64,000 bases of DNA from Blastobasis lacticolella (GCA_905147135.1 LR990049.1:7395428-7459427), one strand, 5' to 3'. Positions 44,701 through 58,244 are shown, counted from the first letter of the stretch. The notes: a model not told the origin generated them from the letters alone. Program-made: numbers and translations.

Positions 44701-45702
44701 CGTTATAACTCGCGCCACTTTCATCACGGTAAATACTCATCGGTCTTGCTGACATCGATATTTAGATGCCCGGTATGCTAGTGGCGTCCTAACAAGCCCG
44801 CGGTATTGCAGAGTCTCCCCAAATATTGATCAACATATTACCGGAACGCTCAGCAGCCGTGGACGCTCAAACTTTTCAGCTTTTTCCAGTTTTTGTTCAG
44901 CTTCTTCTCGTTGATATCGTAGTAGGGTCGAAGTGATTTCTTTCAAGCGGAATGTGACAAGTTTTTTAGGTAGGTAGATTTACGCTTTTCCGTCAAGCAT
45001 GAACTTAAGATTAATGTTCTGTCAAACTTACCTATTTGTTATCTTAAAGAAATTCATAGACTGACTCAAATATTCCGCGGTTAGTTTAATTTTCTATATC
45101 AAAAACATATAAATAAACAAAAGTTTAAAAAAATATTCTTTTCAAAATAATTTCTTAATTTGATAGACGAACAGAAGTTCCATCAATGCTACGGACTACA
45201 ATATGTTCATTTCTCTTCAAAATAAAAATTGGTTCTGAAACAAAACCACATAACCTAGTAAGTAAGACGATTCAAGCCTCTCCCTTAACAACTAAAGTAT
45301 GGGGCTGAACTCTAGGTAACTGAGCTAACTGCATCGCAAAGTTTGAGAACCGACTAGGCGCTATAGCTACGTTTCGCTGCAAATAACAGATAAGCACGTA
45401 CCTCGACCGCAACGGTCCGTGCTTCGCGAAATAAATGCGTGATTTATGTTTTCGGTGCATCCCGCCCTATCATGCCTAACGCCTAGCAACGTTTCACCTA
45501 TCAAGGCATTAGGATGGTTGGACAATTTCCCCTCGGGCAGTCTTTTTAGATGTACCTACATGCTTGAGTATGCTCATTTTGATGTTAACGTACAGCTTTT
45601 TCTGATATATGGTGGAAAACCGCCCTCCTAGACCTTGTTGAAAGTATACAACATCCAGACAACGAAGAGGATTCAAGACCGCGCTGCCTTCATTCAACTT
45701 AA
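44701..45702. other. No gene recognised
   Basis: No supported ORF. Open frames near 45272-45697 are featureless. Confidence 0.4.
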
Positions 45703-45981
45703 ACTATCGGATTGTGCAAACCATTACATAGAACAGCTGTAATACTCAAAAACAGTCAATATTATCTACTCAAAATCCTTCAACTCAAAAACTACTGAAT
45801 AATCCAAAACCTTTTTCGCATCAGGGGAAAAGCGACACACTATCGGGTTGCGCAAAACATGACATTACACAATGACAGCTTTATTACTCAAAAACAGTCA
45901 ATAGTATTATCTTCTCGAAAATTCTTCAAATCAAATCTACTAAATAACCCAAAACCCTTTTCGCATTAGGGGAAACGCGAC
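45703..45981. repeat. Local tandem duplication, two units of about 140 bp
   Basis: Unit 1 (45703-45838) and unit 2 (45839-45981) share ACTATCGGRTTGYGCAAA, TACTCAAAAACAGTCAATA, ACTACT/CTACTAAATAA and CCTTTTTCGCATYAGGGGAA, at roughly 80-85% identity by eye. Non-coding. Confidence 0.85.
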
Positions 45982-47080
45982 AAAAAATCTAATAATTTTA
46001 CCGGCAACATGAGAAATGATTGGCTGTTGAATAGGCGCCAAGCCACCGGTTTCTTCGTGTACCGAACACACTATTGAAATGATAGATTTAATGTATCTAA
46101 TCGATTGGTATATTGATAATTTGGCGTGACCGTGTTACTGGTATGGAGGTTGCCGCATTAATAAATTATTGTATGAGAAACCTAATCTGGTAATGTATTC
46201 AATGTCATTTATAAAAATCTTCCACATCAGTGGCTAGCGGGTTTTGATGAGAGTAATATACAATTTGTTGAGTATTACATTGGTGGTCTTTATTTTACAT
46301 GTTTTGCGATCATAAAATTTGGGAGAACCATAATTTTGTAAAAATATTAACATCATAATTTATAAATTTTGTGATATAAAATTTAATATGATGTGTTTTT
46401 AATAAATTATGAATATTAATGTGATCATAATAATCGGTGCCAACAGTGATATTTGCAATAAATATTTATTTATGGCGTGATAAAAATTACGGTTTAAACC
46501 CAATAAAAATACAAACATTTAGGTACAGTTACATTACATCTTTATATTTTTAAATCCTCTTATTTCCTAACTTTGGTATTCCGGGAGTTGGTGAATTTGT
46601 CGCGAACGCGTTCATCAATCAATCTTGCAAGTCACAACTCTTAAGCGGTGGAATTACTTTTATATCAGTAGATATCTTTGAAAGATATGTGCCTTGAAAT
46701 ATTACTTTATCGTTTAGGCGTGTGCTCCCGGCATTGCTTTTACGGATAACGTCGTTGATAAAACAAAATCAGTCGCTTTTCTGCCGAGAGCACCTGGCTT
46801 TGCTTTCTTTACATACGTTTGCAGCGGAATTTTGTTTGAAGCAGAGTAAAACCCTCTTGAAAATGCAGTTTGTTGTGTTTACATTTAGAAATTTGTGGTG
46901 CGCTTTCGTTTGAGATTTATAACCTTTTATTTGCTGTGGCAGTAAGTTTGGGTTGAAACGGGGATATAATCTAGGTACCGCATAATGACCTGTAGCTATG
47001 TATGTGTAGCTATTAATGTTGTGAAAAAGTTACTTCATTATCGACTTACCTTAATGATGAATGGTAGGTATATGAATGAA
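45982..47080. other. No gene recognised
   Basis: AT-rich; 46260-46520 is especially so. Confidence 0.45.
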
Positions 47081-47620
47081 TGAATGAAATACATTTATTG
47101 TCTCAGGACACCACATCACAAGTTCACAATACACATATAATTACAGACAGTAAACAATACACAATACACATAGCATCGGAACTGCTGTAGTGGTACCCCT
47201 GACGACAATAGGACCTCGCTCAGCGTATGCCACGGCCTGAGCCGCGGCGCTGGTCTTCCGCGACTCCCGCGGAGTGAGGTCCGGATCATTGTGCCCTAAG
47301 CTCAAACTAAAATATATACCTACTTATACTAAAATAATTTTAATTATAAATATGTGTGTAATAAAAATAAAAAATATATATATAAAAAACATAAATGACA
47401 ACTCTTAACCATTAAACGCGTCGCGGGCGCCAGAGGGGCTCGGGGCGAGGCGGGCGCAGGCACCCGACTCGCTCCCAGCTAGTCTAGCCAAGCTAGTCAT
47501 TCGGATTAGCTCCCCCAAGCGCGCCGGTCGGCGCTGCGCTCTGTCCCGGCGACGGGCAAGCCAATCTGCCGGCAAACGCAACCTCACGACAAAGAAGGAA
47601 GAAGTCTGACTGCCCATGGT
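47081..47620 (-). repeat. Probable LINE 3' end on the minus strand
   Basis: On the minus strand the segment ends CTGAGACAATAAATGTATTT followed by (CATT)n, that is an AATAAA signal and a tetranucleotide tail (47079-47095). Upstream are CG-rich blocks (47200-47280 and 47410-47600). An open frame 47617-47405 (70 codons, Arg-rich) may be the residue of its ORF. Family not identified. Confidence 0.5.
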
Positions 47621-47934
47621 ACAAAGTGCATACCTACATACATATTATAATTTTAGTGATACCATGTTAAAACACTTTCGCACGCTTGCGCGCCATATCT
47701 GTACCGGTAAGTACCTACCAATCTTTTTTTGTTTTCCTAGTGCTAGTACCCACCTCCATACACATTAATATTACAATTTCGTAAGTGAGTAGGTGAACTT
47801 TGCCTTATTTTCTGTGTCTACCCTTAGTTAATGGAAAAAAAATATATATATATAAAAAATAAAAGGAATTACCTACACAACACAATGTTATAAAATACAC
47901 AGGTACAGCGTTTAATCATCAAATATTCTGAACT

Positions 47935-48293
47935 GTACTGGAGTCTCGGTGGCCGAGTGGTTAAGGTATCTGACTCGTAATCGAGAGTTCGGATCCCACT
48001 GCGGCCATGTACCAATGACTCTTTTCTGAGTTATGTAAATTAGTTGAATGCTAACCGATGGTCTTACGTTGAGAAAAAAACATCGTGAGGAAACCTGCAC
48101 ATTCAGGCGACTTAATGTGTAGCTGTGATCCAATCTGGTCAGGTTTCCCTGGTAAGAGGGTCATGGAGGTCAGATGGTAGACGCTTCACTGTAACTATCT
48201 CATCTGCCAAATCCTGGATCATGATCAAGGCGGACCCTGGCCCTCGTGTGCCAGAGCACAACCAGGAAATTAATACCAAGATGATTAGTTTAT
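47935..48293 (+). mobile_element. Full-length tRNA-derived SINE, 359 bp, with 11-bp target duplication
   Basis: TATTCTGAACT flanks it at 47924-47934 and 48294-48304. The head GGTCGAG-type tRNA region has A box TGGCCGAGTGG (47950-47960) and B box AGTTCGGATCC (47986-47996). The anticodon-loop position reads GACTCGTAATC, suggesting a tRNA with CGT-like anticodon (Thr-like). The body carries TGAGTTATGTAAATTAGTTG, ACCTGCACATTCAGGCGAC, CTGCCAAATCCTGGATCATG and CAAGGCGGACCCTGG. It is a Pol III retroposon, not a functional tRNA gene: there is no acceptor stem closure. Confidence 0.92.
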
Positions 48294-48871
48294 TATTCTG
48301 AACTCAATCGAAAACATTATTAAAAAATACCGAATCATCTATTTAGTACAGTTAACCAACAAAAACACAAACACAACACATATCGAACCTTAATAACATT
48401 ACAGCAAGGAACAGATTGCTACGGAAATTGCAACAATATTGAGGCGGACACCGCTCAATTTCCTATTTACAATTGTTCCCAGTTCACGCTCGGTAATTCT
48501 GAAATCGTAATCTAACTACGCATTACCCACAAGGCATTCAAGGGTTCAGACTAGTTGGTTCCTCTAATAATTAATGTCTTGTAAGCGCGACTCGGGGTAC
48601 TATCTCCGGGCGTGAAAGCCTGTGGCATCTGACATATCCAATTAACACAGCTTCCGGGCTTCACTAGGGCCTGCTGCCAACTGTGGGTGCTGGCACACGA
48701 TGTGTGAATTCAATTTCTTGCTTCTACATGGCTTTTGAACGAGCCCCCTAGATAGTTTGCCAATGCTTGCTGGGAAGATCTCGAATGTTAAAAGCGACTT
48801 GGTTCACTTCATTTATCTAGTAAGAAACGAAATACAACATTAATTTGCACTATGTATGAGCACAGAATACA
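48294..48871. other. No gene recognised
   Basis: No ORF or recognised repeat. Confidence 0.4.
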
Positions 48872-49075
48872 GTGGGTGTCGTACAAGGCGACTAATGTTT
48901 ACCAGGCAAAACCTTTAGAGCCTCCGTAGGCTGGAAAATGGGCAGCAGCGTTTTAGATTGTTATGATTATTTATAACACTGCGATCTCCAAGTCGCTTAC
49001 CAAGTGTGAAGATTATGACAATAACCTCCCCTTTTGTGGGAGAGGCCCTAAGTCCTTACATGATTTAGTTCGCTT
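48872..49075 (+). repeat. SINE-like family 2, truncated copy
   Basis: GGGTGTCGTACAAGGCGACT, AGAGCCTCCGTAGGCTGG, ATAACCTCCCCTTTTGTGGG and AGAGGCCCTAAGTCC. Both ends are missing. Confidence 0.75.
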
Positions 49076-49144
49076 TCCTATTAAGAAACGATGTAAATAT
49101 AAATTTAATTTAGTCGTCGTAAGTATGTCAGTTCCATTGCTTCA

Positions 49145-49345
49145 CCATGCTTGCGGAAGAATTGAACAGTTCGCTTTTCAGACACATTATAGTCATGGAA
49201 AAGAAAAGTTAGTTTAATGTGACTGAGAAGCTATTTTTTTACCTATAGGACCCACACAATATGAAAAGTAAGTATTATCGCAACGAAAAGTCGAAGTTTG
49301 GGTAATAAAAAAACACATTTTTGGGGCACGGACAGACCAACGTTT
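49145..49345. repeat. Unclassified repeat related to 52741-52940
   Basis: Shares TCGCTTTTCAGACACATTAT, AAGTAAGTATTATCGCAACG, AAAAGTCGAAGTTTG and GGACAGACCAACGTT with 52741-52940, where the latter blocks are inverted relative to the first. One of the two copies is rearranged. Confidence 0.5.
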
Positions 49346-50663
49346 TGTGTGTCTCCTAAACATCTACTATCACACAAAGTGGAATTTTTTTGTAGTCGAT
49401 GACGTAGGATAGCCGACACCCTCACAGTCTAGTAGGTACCTTTCTACCGATGGCTTCAACAATGTATGGCAGAACGTCCAAATTCCAGACAGCGCAGGCA
49501 TGAACAATCGGGAACAATTGCCTGAGACAGTTGCTCGAGACTACCGCCTAAGGCTTACTAAGTTAAGCTGTACTTAAGGTCCTGGCCGTCGTGCCATTGG
49601 CAGATGGAGTTGATTATATTGTGGACTAAGACTTCGTGTCGAAAACTTACTTGTCTGACTGAATAACAGTACGGAGATCCTATAACAGAAGGGAGATCTA
49701 GCTACTCTTTCAATGTAACATGTCTTGAGAAAGTTAGAGACTATTAGGCGATTTGTATATTTGTTTTGAATAAACTCATAGACCGGCTTTAAAAATTATT
49801 TCAGTAATTGAAAGCCACATTCCCAAGTGGCTACTTTTTAGCCCGGGAAAATGATATCATCCTCCGGGTTTTTTTTTATATCACAAGCTTACGGATTATC
49901 TCAACCGATTATAAAATTAGTTAGTTTACGTTGATTTATTGGAGCGATCGTAGAGAGACTAAAAGAGTAGATACTCAAATTTTAACTCTTTTGTTCCAAC
50001 ATCCTACATTTCTGTTCTACAAAATTGCGTCGTTCATTAAAAATTCATCATTAAACATTGAAACCTCAACCGTTACTGTCTTCTAAATCATACACATCTA
50101 ACATTTATGACTTCCCTTTATTACCCCAAAAAATGAAACTATTGACCGTTTCCACTTAAGAATTACCTAAGTTCCATCATAACTAGTTTTTAGCCAATCA
50201 GCAATGTCCAAATTAAGATAAAAAAGAACTTAGGCGATTTCTATGTTTAGTTAACGACAATAAATCAAGTAACTTGAGTCCAAATGCTAAACGGTAGGCA
50301 CGCGTCGTCGTACCTAGATTGCATCAATTATGCAGGCATTCATCACCGTGAAACGACATCATATTAACGAGTTGACGCACATGTGTCCCTACAGTAGTTT
50401 ATGCAGTGACCATCAGCGACATTACGGCAGGTGGTAACTGCAATCTGCATATAAAGGACCACTTACTGAAGGTATCCCATGCAACCTCTCCTGCTATTTC
50501 AAGGGTTGAATCTGTAAAGATGCTCGGCCTAGGTAAACAAATAAGTCAGTAATTAGAATAGTTTGTTTTATTTAAAATGCATACATCCCTAAAATTAAAT
50601 TGAAAAATCTATGTATAGTACCTACAAGACATTAAATAATTCGCATCGGCTGATTGCGACTTC
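49346..50663. other. No gene recognised
   Basis: No ORF or recognised repeat. Confidence 0.4.
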
Positions 50664-50782
50664 ACAGATGGTAGACGCTCCACTGTTCTGACCTGATCTG
50701 CCAAATCCTGGGTCATGGTCAAGGCGGATCCCGGACTCTCGTTCGCGAGAGCACAACCGGGACATTAACGCCAAGATAATTC
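50664..50782 (+). repeat. tRNA-SINE 3' third
   Basis: CAGATGGTAGACGCTCCACT, TGCCAAATCCTGGGTCATGG, TCGCGAGAGCACAACCGGG and ACATTAACGCCAAGAT. Confidence 0.8.
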
Positions 50783-50934
50783 ATTTTTTATTATTCACTG
50801 GCAAGCGTGACACAAACGTCACTAAACCTACGACAGAATATTAATACAATGCTGCATTATTGGGTAGGTATGTCTGTAATCGCCGTATATTATTTACAGC
50901 GTTGTACTGGACAGCGAATAGTTTTGCAAATAAC

Positions 50935-51090
50935 CTAACCGATAGAAAACGTCGGATAAGCCCCGACTAAGTTTACATATACTCAAACATTTTCTAAACT
51001 ACAAGAGTGAAAACCGCATTCAAATCGGTCCATCTACAGGCAGACACACGTCACACTTTAACACCCTTATTTTTCGTCGAGGGTTAATGA
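50935..51090 (-). repeat. Interspersed repeat family D
   Basis: Minus-strand copy of the family at 44462: CGAAAAATAAGGGTG, GACGTGTGTCTGCCTGTAGA, TGGACCGATTTGAATGCGG and AGTCGGGGCTTATCCGAC. Confidence 0.6.
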
Positions 51091-52740
51091 ATATAGCACA
51101 ATACGTAATGAATGACAGGTAAACGCCCATATGAGAAACAATTACTTAAAATTAATTTGGGCGTCTGAAATAAGTGGAACGTGTTTTATCATTTTGACTT
51201 TTTAACTCGCATGGAAAAAGAAGAAACAATTACTAAATCAAAAGTAAAGCAGCTGTACAACGGACAGCCGCTCGAGGCACTTTTTTACCTTACATTTAAA
51301 GTCCCTCGTTTGGCCTTTACATGATTCACATCGAACTTGAAATACCTTTTCCACTAGCCACAAACTCAGTATCAATCAAGATTCCGTAACCGCCAATACC
51401 TAATCCCCAAATCCACAATGATCTACGTACACCACGAGACCTTCACATGTTTATGATGATGCGATTAATTGTACAACACAATCGATGGTCGAGCGCACAC
51501 TTCGGAGCACAGTTATAGGCATCGACAAAGCTCGTTTGCGGGCCCAAGGGATCGCTTCATCTGGCTAACAAAACCAAAATTTATGTGCCAAACGAGTTTA
51601 ATGGACAACTACGTTTGATCGTCCTCCTAACCTAAACAATGTATTGCTCATTTCAGTGCAGTGGATTGAAAATCATGCGGATCTAACTCTTGTTTATGAA
51701 TATGGGTATGCCCAATTCCGTGGCCTACGTGACTTAGCCAGGCCAAATGCTTCTTGGAATCGAACCTTCAAACCTTTCGAAGTGAACGTATCATAGCTTA
51801 ACTCACTCGCGTCATATTATATTGGGTACAATGTTAGATCGTTTCCTTCATCTATTGTCATGCCCACCTCCAAGGTATGGAATTCCCTAGCCGCGTCTGT
51901 ATTTTACAGTAATACAGCCTAAAATATGTTGTGATACTATTAAACAAGTATATTCTGGATGCGGCTCGCTTAATAGTTCATCTCATATAAGGTATTGAAT
52001 ATATAAAAAATATGCATTTTACTAGTAGGTAAGCATAAAATCATCATCATCAATGGCCACTGATGATACTATACACAGAGTAAAACCATTATTTTCTTAC
52101 CTCACCTACTCCATATTTTTTATCATACTGCCTTGCTTACTCTCAGATTGATTTGAGAGAAGAACGCAGCTTGCGTTGTGGTTTCGCAATCCTCCCTAAC
52201 ATCTAACTAGGTATAAGTATATGTAGGCCCTCTGATATAAGAAACATTCCCAGTCGAGTTGTAAAAGTGTTCGCATGTAGCTTTTTTCCTTGGAATCGAG
52301 GCCCAGAGATCGTTGCAGCGCTTATGCGCCATCCGGGGAGTGTTTGATTCGCCGCGATTGTACCTACCCGGCGCGGCTTATCGTACCATGTCATGGGATG
52401 GTGCACAGTTAAAATGCTGGATATGCCAATAGTATTAAGAGCTTTGGAGATTTGAAACTACTGATATGATTTTGGTAGTAGGAGGAGCTTTTCTTCTCCG
52501 TTGAGGTGAACCAATTTAATAAGTATCTAATTTTTTTATAATCTTAGTATATTACATTACGCAGCTAAACAATACTATCTTAATAAATAGTGTTGTGTTC
52601 CTGCCGGTAAGTAAGGTTTCCAGTGTTCCATGGGGTGGGGAAGAGTGGCTTTGGCAGTGAACTGTTTGCGTACCATGTGAGCGTCGGTGGTCTAGTGCCC
52701 TCGTGGTATTATTACTTTAGTATTTTTCCATATCGTCAAA
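51091..52740. other. No gene recognised
   Basis: No ORF or recognised repeat family. Confidence 0.4.
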
Positions 52741-53045
52741 AGTAGATAATAGTCTGAACGTTGGTCTGTCCTTGCACAGCTCGGCACAAAAAATATTTTT
52801 TCAAACTTCGTCTTTTCATGGCGAAAATACTTACATATCCTCTTGTATGGGTTCTATACGTAAAAACAACCGCGATGCCACACATCCTCCTGGCAGTTTC
52901 GCTTTTCAGCCACATTACAGCCATAAAAGAGAAAAGTGGCTTTCCTTCTCCTACACTAAACTACCTTTACCCCTACCCTACATTACCCTGCCCTTACCCT
53001 ACCCTATATTACGCTACCCTACACCTACTCTACACCTATTTTAAT
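52741..53045. repeat. Unclassified repeat followed by a degraded CCCTA-rich tract
   Basis: 52741-52940 is related to 49145-49345. 52965-53045 is a diverged CCCTACA/CCCTTAC array resembling the minisatellite at 16834-17054, so it may be another family F end. Confidence 0.5.
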
Positions 53046-55782
53046 ACATCTTAGTTAGGTATCAAATTATCAATATCTTTAGATTTATAATAGTCGCTAC
53101 AGCTTTGACGATATCAAGAGACTGTTAGACTGTCGAGTAATCAAATCACACGTGATCGTGGTAGAACATAAGGTACATTTATTAAGGGATAACAAGGTTG
53201 GAGGAGTCATCGTCTGAAGAGAGGCGCAACACAACCCGTACTTGTTATTCGGTTAAGTGCTTTCGGCATAATTTCACCTTATTTTGTATTTTATTTTTCA
53301 ATAATTGGTATATTTTTGCGGTAGGTAGGCTTGGTCTCTTTTCCAGTGCTGCAACGATCTTTGGTACCTTGTAAAAATAAAACCCTTTTGTATTTATAAC
53401 AGTTTCTTATCTGCCGCTTTTGTTTGTTCGCTTAAAGTGCCTATTAATTTTTAGCGCGATTCTCAAAAATCCTTCTCTCTAAAAACTCTTTACTTATCTT
53501 CTTTTTCTTGTTGCTTATAGGTACCTACTTAGAACTCTGAAGTTATGTTTAAAAGCATTTTTGATCCAACATTCAGAAGAGTAGTTGATATTCAGTAGCT
53601 GTTTTCAAATTGCTATGAGTAGCAATTTTTATGTACCTACCTACTTGTTACTCTTGATAAACAAAATAGCGCTTATTTATTATTATCTTCTTATTATGTA
53701 AGAAGCGTTTGTTTACAAAGACATATTCATCTATGAGTTTTCAAGGCAATTTACACGTATTAAAGTTCAGAGACATTGATGAGTTCTTAAAACTGTTCGG
53801 GGGACTAATCAAGTGTTCGCAGTAGGCATCCCATGGCGCTGGGCACAATAGGATTTTAGTTGAAAACTTTGTTACGAAGCCCCAAGATTGCAGATTTCCC
53901 ATAGGGCCAATGCCAGTTTCAACTTCCTTAACTATATCGATAACTTACCCTGACATTCGTTTAGATATTTATTATCACTATTTAGATGCGATGGAGTTGG
54001 CTGATTATTGAATGTTGGTGATGATTCTCGAAATTCATAACGAATTTAGAAATCAACATTAATAGCGCTAAAATAAGTAGATACTTCATAGTATATATTT
54101 AAATTCGTACAATTCTGCATTTTTACGCAGCTGTCCGACCGCCGCGCCGGCGTTTAGCGAAAAACGAGTAGCATTAGAAACTAAAAATGAGCTGTAGAGT
54201 TTTATCGCTGGGCGATGGGCGATTCGCTCGAAGTTGCAGGGGTTCCTGCTCTGTTGCATGCAGAGTACTGCATGAGCGATTATTTACGAGTTTTTAGGAA
54301 ATAAATGTAAAATGAATGCTGGACTACCCAGCGAGATCGTCTCTCGGTGTGACAATCGAAAATCGCTGAACGAATTTCATAATTTTAAAATAGAGCAAAT
54401 AGTCTTACTCTCTGTTGGTGGGACATGGTGGGCATATAATAATGATAAACTGAACAGTTCCACTGGAAGCCGCAACACAGAGTTTGAACAATGGCACTGG
54501 GATTAGTTAACTGTAGGTAGGTACATTTATTACTATTTCCTTTAATTTTTTTCTAACATAAATTTTATTTTTTTATGTACGCTTATTTCCTTGTTTCTTT
54601 GTTGTACCTAATTATCATGTCGTGGTGTCTACGTGTAATAAATGTTTTCTTTCTTTCTTTCTTAATGTAAGGCTTTGTGACATAGAAAATCCACGAGAGA
54701 CACCTCGATCATTGTTAAAACTATAGTCCACTTAGTAATTCCATGAAAAAAAATAAACCACAGTGAACTAACAACCACTTCCCAGTTACTTTCGTATAAG
54801 TACCAACAGACCATTAGTATCTGTGTACTGCTCCAAAATATCGCCCAAAAAATTATTCGGCGGATCCTAAATTGAATATTACAAACCTTGTTCCTCGCGT
54901 TCATTATATAAAAAAAATATAACGGGCGAATCACGGAAATTCAGTTCTGTAATTTAAACAAAGCCGTGAGTGCAGGGGAAGAGGACTTAATTTCGGCGGT
55001 AGACAGAGAAAAATGTTATGCAAATTTGTACAGCGTATTTTTTCTTCCATTAACCTACGCTCTGGATTGGAGCCGGGCGCTCGGAAGGGACGATGGGACA
55101 GAACAAAAACACGCTTTTATTTTGAAACTGTAATTAGGAAATTAACGACTTGGACTTAGGAAAAACAAATGGTTTCCCACCGCCGCGCCGTTCATGTGGG
55201 GATTTCGCTTTGTTTGAAAAAGGAACAATACTGAGGTGCAGAGAATAGCGTTTTGGGTCGGGGACCGACTTTTTTATTGTTTTAGCGAAGTGGCCTAAAA
55301 TATTTATAAATTCAGCTCCAGATTTCGGGCGATTTTATTTTTCAGTACATTCTACAGTCGGAAGGCAGATTTTCAAATAGTGGAATTTACATGGACATGT
55401 ACGCCAACACAGAGGTTGTTCTCGATGTCCTCTCAGCTGAAATTCCGGACACGATCCTGAGGGCCATACCTCATAAGGTAAGTCGATAACTTCGCACTGG
55501 TGAGAGGAGGCTTAGGCAGAATGTTGCTCAGAGACCTCGGTGAACACGTAAAAGGAAGTTCTAGAACAGGGTCGCCACAATAGAGCACGTGGCTAGCTGG
55601 TGCACGGATCTTGAAACTATTCGTTTGTTGAACGAAGCTGTATAAGCGTAGGCAGATAAATTCAAATGCCTCGGATGTAGAGTAAGTTGTAACTATAAAA
55701 CCCATAGGGATTTTATAGTTGCATGGTAGCATGGTATAGACCATTCGTGAAGGTTTCAGATTAGATACTCCTTTTCAGAAAA
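53046..55782. other. No gene recognised
   Basis: Mostly unremarkable. 54644-54661 is a (TTTC)n microsatellite. 54120-54260 and 55060-55260 are somewhat GC-richer. An open frame 55744-55433 on the minus strand has no recognisable domain. Confidence 0.4.
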
Positions 55783-55966
55783 CTGCCGGTGTCAGGAAAG
55801 AGGTCCCGAGGCCGGTCTAAGAAGCAGTGGTTTGACATCGCTGAGTCGGATGCGAGAGCCAACGACTTGCGATGTCAGGATGCCAAAGACCGGGCGAAGT
55901 GCAGAAGAAAAAGTAAGAAAGCGAATCTTGGTATAGGCCGGGATTGACGAGAATGATGATGATGCC
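55783..55966 (+). pseudogene. RTE-type LINE 3' end
   Basis: CTGCCGGTGTCAGGAAAGAG, AAGCAGTGGTTTGACATCGC and GACCGGGCGAAGTGC, then GATGATGATG (55953-55964). It matches the last third of 31880-32568 but has accumulated changes. Confidence 0.85.
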
Positions 55967-56659
55967 TCCTTTTCAGAAAATCAATATAACGTACTTGTTC
56001 TGAATTATTCTATATAAAAATAATCCTTACAAAGTATAAAAATTAAGTATGTCTGTTTCCTTGACAATATCCTGAAAAGAAATTCTAAATGTCCAACAGA
56101 CAACCGGTCAGACAGTCGGAAAACAGAGTGATATTTTAAGTGTTAAAGACTAAAAACCCTAAAAAGGTTCCAAAGTTACAACGCAATATTTTTTGCCTAG
56201 TAAAATCTTACAGAGAATAAACTTAAACACGCTTAAGCTATTAAAAATGATCAGGCGCTTATAGAGGCCGAGGCGCGAGGGTCTCAATCTATGAAACAAG
56301 CTGTAACTGTATGTATCTCTAGGTAATATAATGGTTCGTGCTTGCGAAAGCGACAACAAAAATTAAGCAAGACACGCCATTGCCAGAAACTGGGTGGGTG
56401 GCTGTTTCGTGCTTTGGGGAATCGAACTTCGGCACCGCAACGAGCTCACCACTCGTTAGTTGTGCCGCTCGGGACTTTGAGACTAGTTAGACAGTCGTCA
56501 CGATTACGTAATAATATACCTATCAAAATATTATAAATTGTTTACACTTGACGCACTCATTTTCTTTGCATGTGGCGGTGGCCGACGCCAATTTGAAAAT
56601 GATAAAACAAAGTCGCATCCTTTCGTCCGTAAGTACGCTTAGATCTAAAAATAGGTAAC
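55967..56659. other. No gene recognised
   Basis: No ORF or recognised repeat. Confidence 0.4.
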
Positions 56660-57395
56660 AAATTTAGCATGCATTTAGTTCTGTATGGAGTCGTAAGTAT
56701 GGTCTCAAGGTCAACCCCTTTTAAGACTCAGCTTATTGCCATCAGTAGCTCAAGAATGATGTCTAAAGTTAACAAAATGGCACTTCATGATATTGTGTTA
56801 GATGGGGTTCGCATCCCGAGGACTGATACGGTGAAGAACTTGGGCATATTCTTGGACGAGACTCTCTTGTGGACTGCCCAGATCTCAAGCCTGAGCCGAA
56901 AGGTTTTTGCTGCTTATTCCTCCTTGAGAAGATTGCGTAATTTCCTGCCGATAGACACCAGGGTGGCGCTGGCGCAGTCTTTGCTACTGCCAGTTTTAGA
57001 CTATGCGGATGCCTGCTTTCTGGGCTCTGGGCTAAGCTCAGTTAAGCAAACTCGAGCGGCTGCAGAATGTCTGCATCAGATTTATATTTAGATGCAGATA
57101 TTTAAAAATAAAGTATAGCAGCATTATTTAATGTCTGTAGTGGGGTAATTGTAAGTGCTGTGGCTCTGGGATTTTCTCTGGTTTTTATCCTTTATTTATG
57201 GATCTGTGGGGATTTTATTGTGGAAGAGTGGATATTTATTTTTCTTTTTGTTATAAGTGTTGCTTTTGTGAAGAGATCACATTAGTGATAAGACCACCTT
57301 TTGTACTACTTACCATATATTTTTTATCTGTATTTGTGATCTTTGGTGTGCAAATAAAGAGTTTTGTATTGTATTTTATTGTAAATTTAGATGCG
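56660..57395 (+). pseudogene. CR1/Jockey-type LINE: frameshifted RT C-terminus plus 3' UTR
   Basis: Protein landmarks are WSRKYGLKVNP, then after a one-base insertion in a T-run (56719-56722) KTQLIAISSS, VKNLGIFLDETLLW, RLRNFLPIDTRVALAQS and LLLPVLDYADACF. This is the thumb/C-terminal region of CR1/Jockey-clade reverse transcriptases (KTQ, LG-x-x-D, SLLLP-x-LDYAD). The frame ends at 57091. The 3' part carries TTTTGTACTACTTACCATAT and GTGCAAATAAAGAGTTTTGT, then TATTG repeats (57350-57385), a typical LINE tail. It is 5' truncated and dead. Confidence 0.88.
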
Positions 57396-58244
57396 GATTT
57401 CACCAACAGCTAGAAAATCTCTTCCTGAAGGTGAATTTGTACAATACATGCATAATATAGTGAAGAAAAGCCGAGAAAACACGTGCGAAGCCGGGGCGGG
57501 CCACTTGTAGATTATATAACCCGTTACCCTGAGCTATTTCTTTGTTTTCTCGTAATATTTAGTGTAGAGATATACAACACACAGACACCACAGTGTATTC
57601 TGTTTCGTGTCTGCTACGAAACGTAACAGTTTATCGATAATTTAAATACCTACATGAACTGCATGCTAACAAGAAGTACGCTTTAGCAGAAAACGCCAAA
57701 ATTCAGAAGTCGAAGCGTAATTTGAGGAGGACCTCCAGCGCTTCGAAACTACGAGTGTTTACCTAATTTAAAACAATTTCCAGGCGAGAGTTTGGCCTGA
57801 GACAGTTGACTTATGCAAGTTGGCTCACCTTTACCCCCGGGCGTGTCTGACCCAGTCAATTTGATGTCACTAGCTGCCGACTGTTGTTCGAATTGTCTAT
57901 TTCAAGTCTCTGAGCCCTGCGGCGAGCCCCAAAATTCTATTCCCTTGGCCGGCTCAAATAAACGGATAGACAGGTAAAACTTGGTGGAGTTAGTGGTCAA
58001 TAAAGTTAGGTAATATACCTATATGTGTTTGAGTATGAGTATAATACCTTGTAGAAGGTAATTTTAATAGGAGGTAATTTTCATGAATGCATGTGCTTTA
58101 ATACACGACTAAATTAGTTTTGAAAATTACTTAATGGGCTTGGATCGTTCGGTTGGATGCAATTGAGGTAGATAATTAATTAGTACAGACACACTTCACA
58201 CCATTTCTCCGTCGTCATTATCATCATCATCATTAGCCATTTTA
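57396..58244. other. No gene recognised
   Basis: No ORF or recognised repeat. Confidence 0.4.

Noticed and set aside
47941..48010. Possible functional tRNA gene (A and B boxes)
   Set aside because: It lacks a paired acceptor stem, continues into a SINE body of about 270 bp, and has target duplications. It is a SINE head.
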